From Spongisporangium articulatum (GTDB lineage: Bacteria > Actinomycetota > Actinomycetes > Actinomycetales > Kineosporiaceae), in assembly GCF_044465595.1 (NCBI RefSeq), contig NZ_JBITLV010000007.1, positions 248,001-312,000 of the forward strand: a stretch of 64,000 nt of DNA. The letters are read 5' to 3'. The notes below the pieces were generated by a model. That model was not told where the DNA came from, searched no databases, and saw only the letters and a list, made by a program, of their open reading frames with translations. The first letter of the stretch is position 1. Each line of letters begins with the position of its first letter. The position numbers were made by a program, and so were the translations under genes. This document shows, piece by piece, positions 63,219 to 64,000 of this stretch.

Positions 63219-64000
63219 GCGCGGTCTCGCCGTCGGCGTGGGCTCAGACCGGGGCGCTGGTCCGGTTCCGGGCCGCGCGGGCCGGGCCCCGGGTGGCGGT
63301 CGGGCTCGGGGTGATCGTCGGGCTGCTCCTGGCGGCCGCCCCCGTGGGCACCCTGCTGCCGAGCGACGGGGTGGCGCAGGCCCGCCTGCTGCTGCCGACC
63401 GCCTGGCTCGGTTTCGGCGTCACGGTGCTGATCGCCGCGGCGACCGGCGGCAGCCGGATGCTCGTCCCCCGGGACGGGCTCGTCGCCGTCCCGGTCGAAC
63501 CGGGCACCGAGCACCTCGTGGCGTTGCTGCTGGCCCCACTGAACCTGGCCTGGATCGTCGAGACGCTCGGCCTGCTGGCCCTGGCCGGCTGGGTCTACGG
63601 CGAGGGGCGCCTGACCGTGACGATGCTGCCCGGGTTGGCGCTCACCCTGCTGTGGGTGCTGGCCTGCACGGTCGTGGCCCAATGTGCGGGCTGGCTGGTC
63701 GAACTCGCGCGCACGACGCGTTCCGGGCCGTGGCTGCTGCGCGGCCTCGTGGTGGTGGCGATCGGCGGCGGCCTCACGCTCGCCGTCGCCGGCGCCTGGC
63801 CCGCCCTGCTCGACTCGTCGCCGCTGGTCGGGCTGGCCTTCGCGGGACTGTCCGGCACGGCGCCGCTGCGCTGGGCGGTGGTCGCGGGCGGGTTGCTGGT
63901 CGCCACGCTGCTCGGCCTGCTGGCCGGGCCGCCGCTGGTCCGCCGCGTGCAGCGCCGTCCGCCGCGCGACCTGGTCTCGGTCGAGTCGCGCACCTATCCG
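63215..64000 (+). CDS. ABC transporter permease (3' end outside window)
   Basis: Open from GTG 63215 to the last base, 262 codons. Highly hydrophobic with at least six predicted helices (for example RVAVGLGVIVGLLLAAAPVG, and LTLLWVLACTVVAQCAGWLV) and charged loops (TRSGPWLLRG). It pairs with the preceding ATPase as an ABC-2-like exporter. Continues beyond the window. Confidence 0.8.
   Translation, partial: MSAVSPSAWAQTGALVRFRAARAGPRVAVGLGVIVGLLLAAAPVGTLLPSDGVAQARLLLPTAWLGFGVTVLIAAATGGSRMLVPRDGLVAVPVEPGTEHLVALLLAPLNLAWIVETLGLLALAGWVYGEGRLTVTMLPGLALTLLWVLACTVVAQCAGWLVELARTTRSGPWLLRGLVVVAIGGGLTLAVAGAWPALLDSSPLVGLAFAGLSGTAPLRWAVVAGGLLVATLLGLLAGPPLVRRVQRRPPRDLVSVESRTYP

Overview
This is a 64 kb chromosomal segment of a very high G+C actinobacterium. 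The dcw cell-division/cell-wall cluster, MraZ control, a meso-diaminopimelate-type MurE, an actinobacterial LexA box, abundant GTG starts and many ATGA/GTGA gene overlaps all fit Actinomycetota. Gene order resembles the Mycobacterium tuberculosis Rv2150-Rv2187 neighbourhood: dcw cluster, metF, polyprenyl synthase, Rv2175c-like regulator, PASTA kinase, class II DAHP synthase, acyltransferase, ArsA-like ATPase, acyl-CoA synthetase. The genus cannot be named from the sequence. No tRNA, rRNA, CRISPR array, prophage or insertion sequence was seen.

1-13,310 (minus strand) is the dcw operon mraZ-rsmH-ftsL-ftsI-murE-mraY-murD-ftsW-murG-murC-ftsQ, tightly overlapped and headed by a five-repeat MraZ operator that covers the promoter. 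murF is missing from its usual place between murE and mraY. FtsI carries a long histone-H1-like Lys/Ala/Arg-rich cytoplasmic tail, and FtsL a Lys/Asp/Thr-rich outer tail. Divergently, 13,599-18,447 (plus) is a MoxR ATPase / DUF58 / transglutaminase membrane-protein operon, ended by a 67-bp inverted repeat.

18,584-25,928 holds a DUF3040 membrane protein and then a DNA-damage operon (DUF6504, SAV_6107-type HEPN protein, DnaE2, DinB) behind a perfect LexA/SOS box, with a divergent YjbR-family gene. 26,047-31,293 holds small hypothetical genes flanked by a 40-bp stem-loop repeat, a pentapeptide-repeat protein overlapped with a MenC-like enolase-superfamily gene, and a membrane GGDEF/EAL protein.

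31,368-43,016 is a carotenoid locus in two blocks. One block is a CrtA-like monooxygenase, a CruF-type hydratase, a CruG-like glycosyltransferase and a CrtD-like desaturase. The other is GGPP synthase, CrtI, an unknown 201-aa protein and phytoene synthase. They are separated by a paralogous pair of unknown proteins, a CDP-alcohol phosphatidyltransferase-like protein and metF. No lycopene cyclase was recognised, so an acyclic, hydroxylated and probably glycosylated and oxidised carotenoid is predicted.

43,040-49,883 carries an Rv2175c-like regulator, a PASTA Ser/Thr kinase, a sulfite-oxidase-fold protein, threonine aldolase, DAHP synthase and an acyltransferase. 50,112-57,944 carries a lipase, a 21-aa coupled ORF, a membrane protein, an apparently lower-G+C insertion (phospholipase-D nuclease/SF2 helicase/DUF3427 protein and a small orphan), an EEP-family hydrolase and two tandem ROK kinases. 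58,116-64,000 ends with a DUF5304-like protein, an ArsA-like ATPase, two SRPBCC-like proteins, an acyl-CoA synthetase and an ABC exporter cut by the window edge. Many genes have a -10 hexamer exactly 6-7 nt before the start codon, indicating widespread leaderless transcription.
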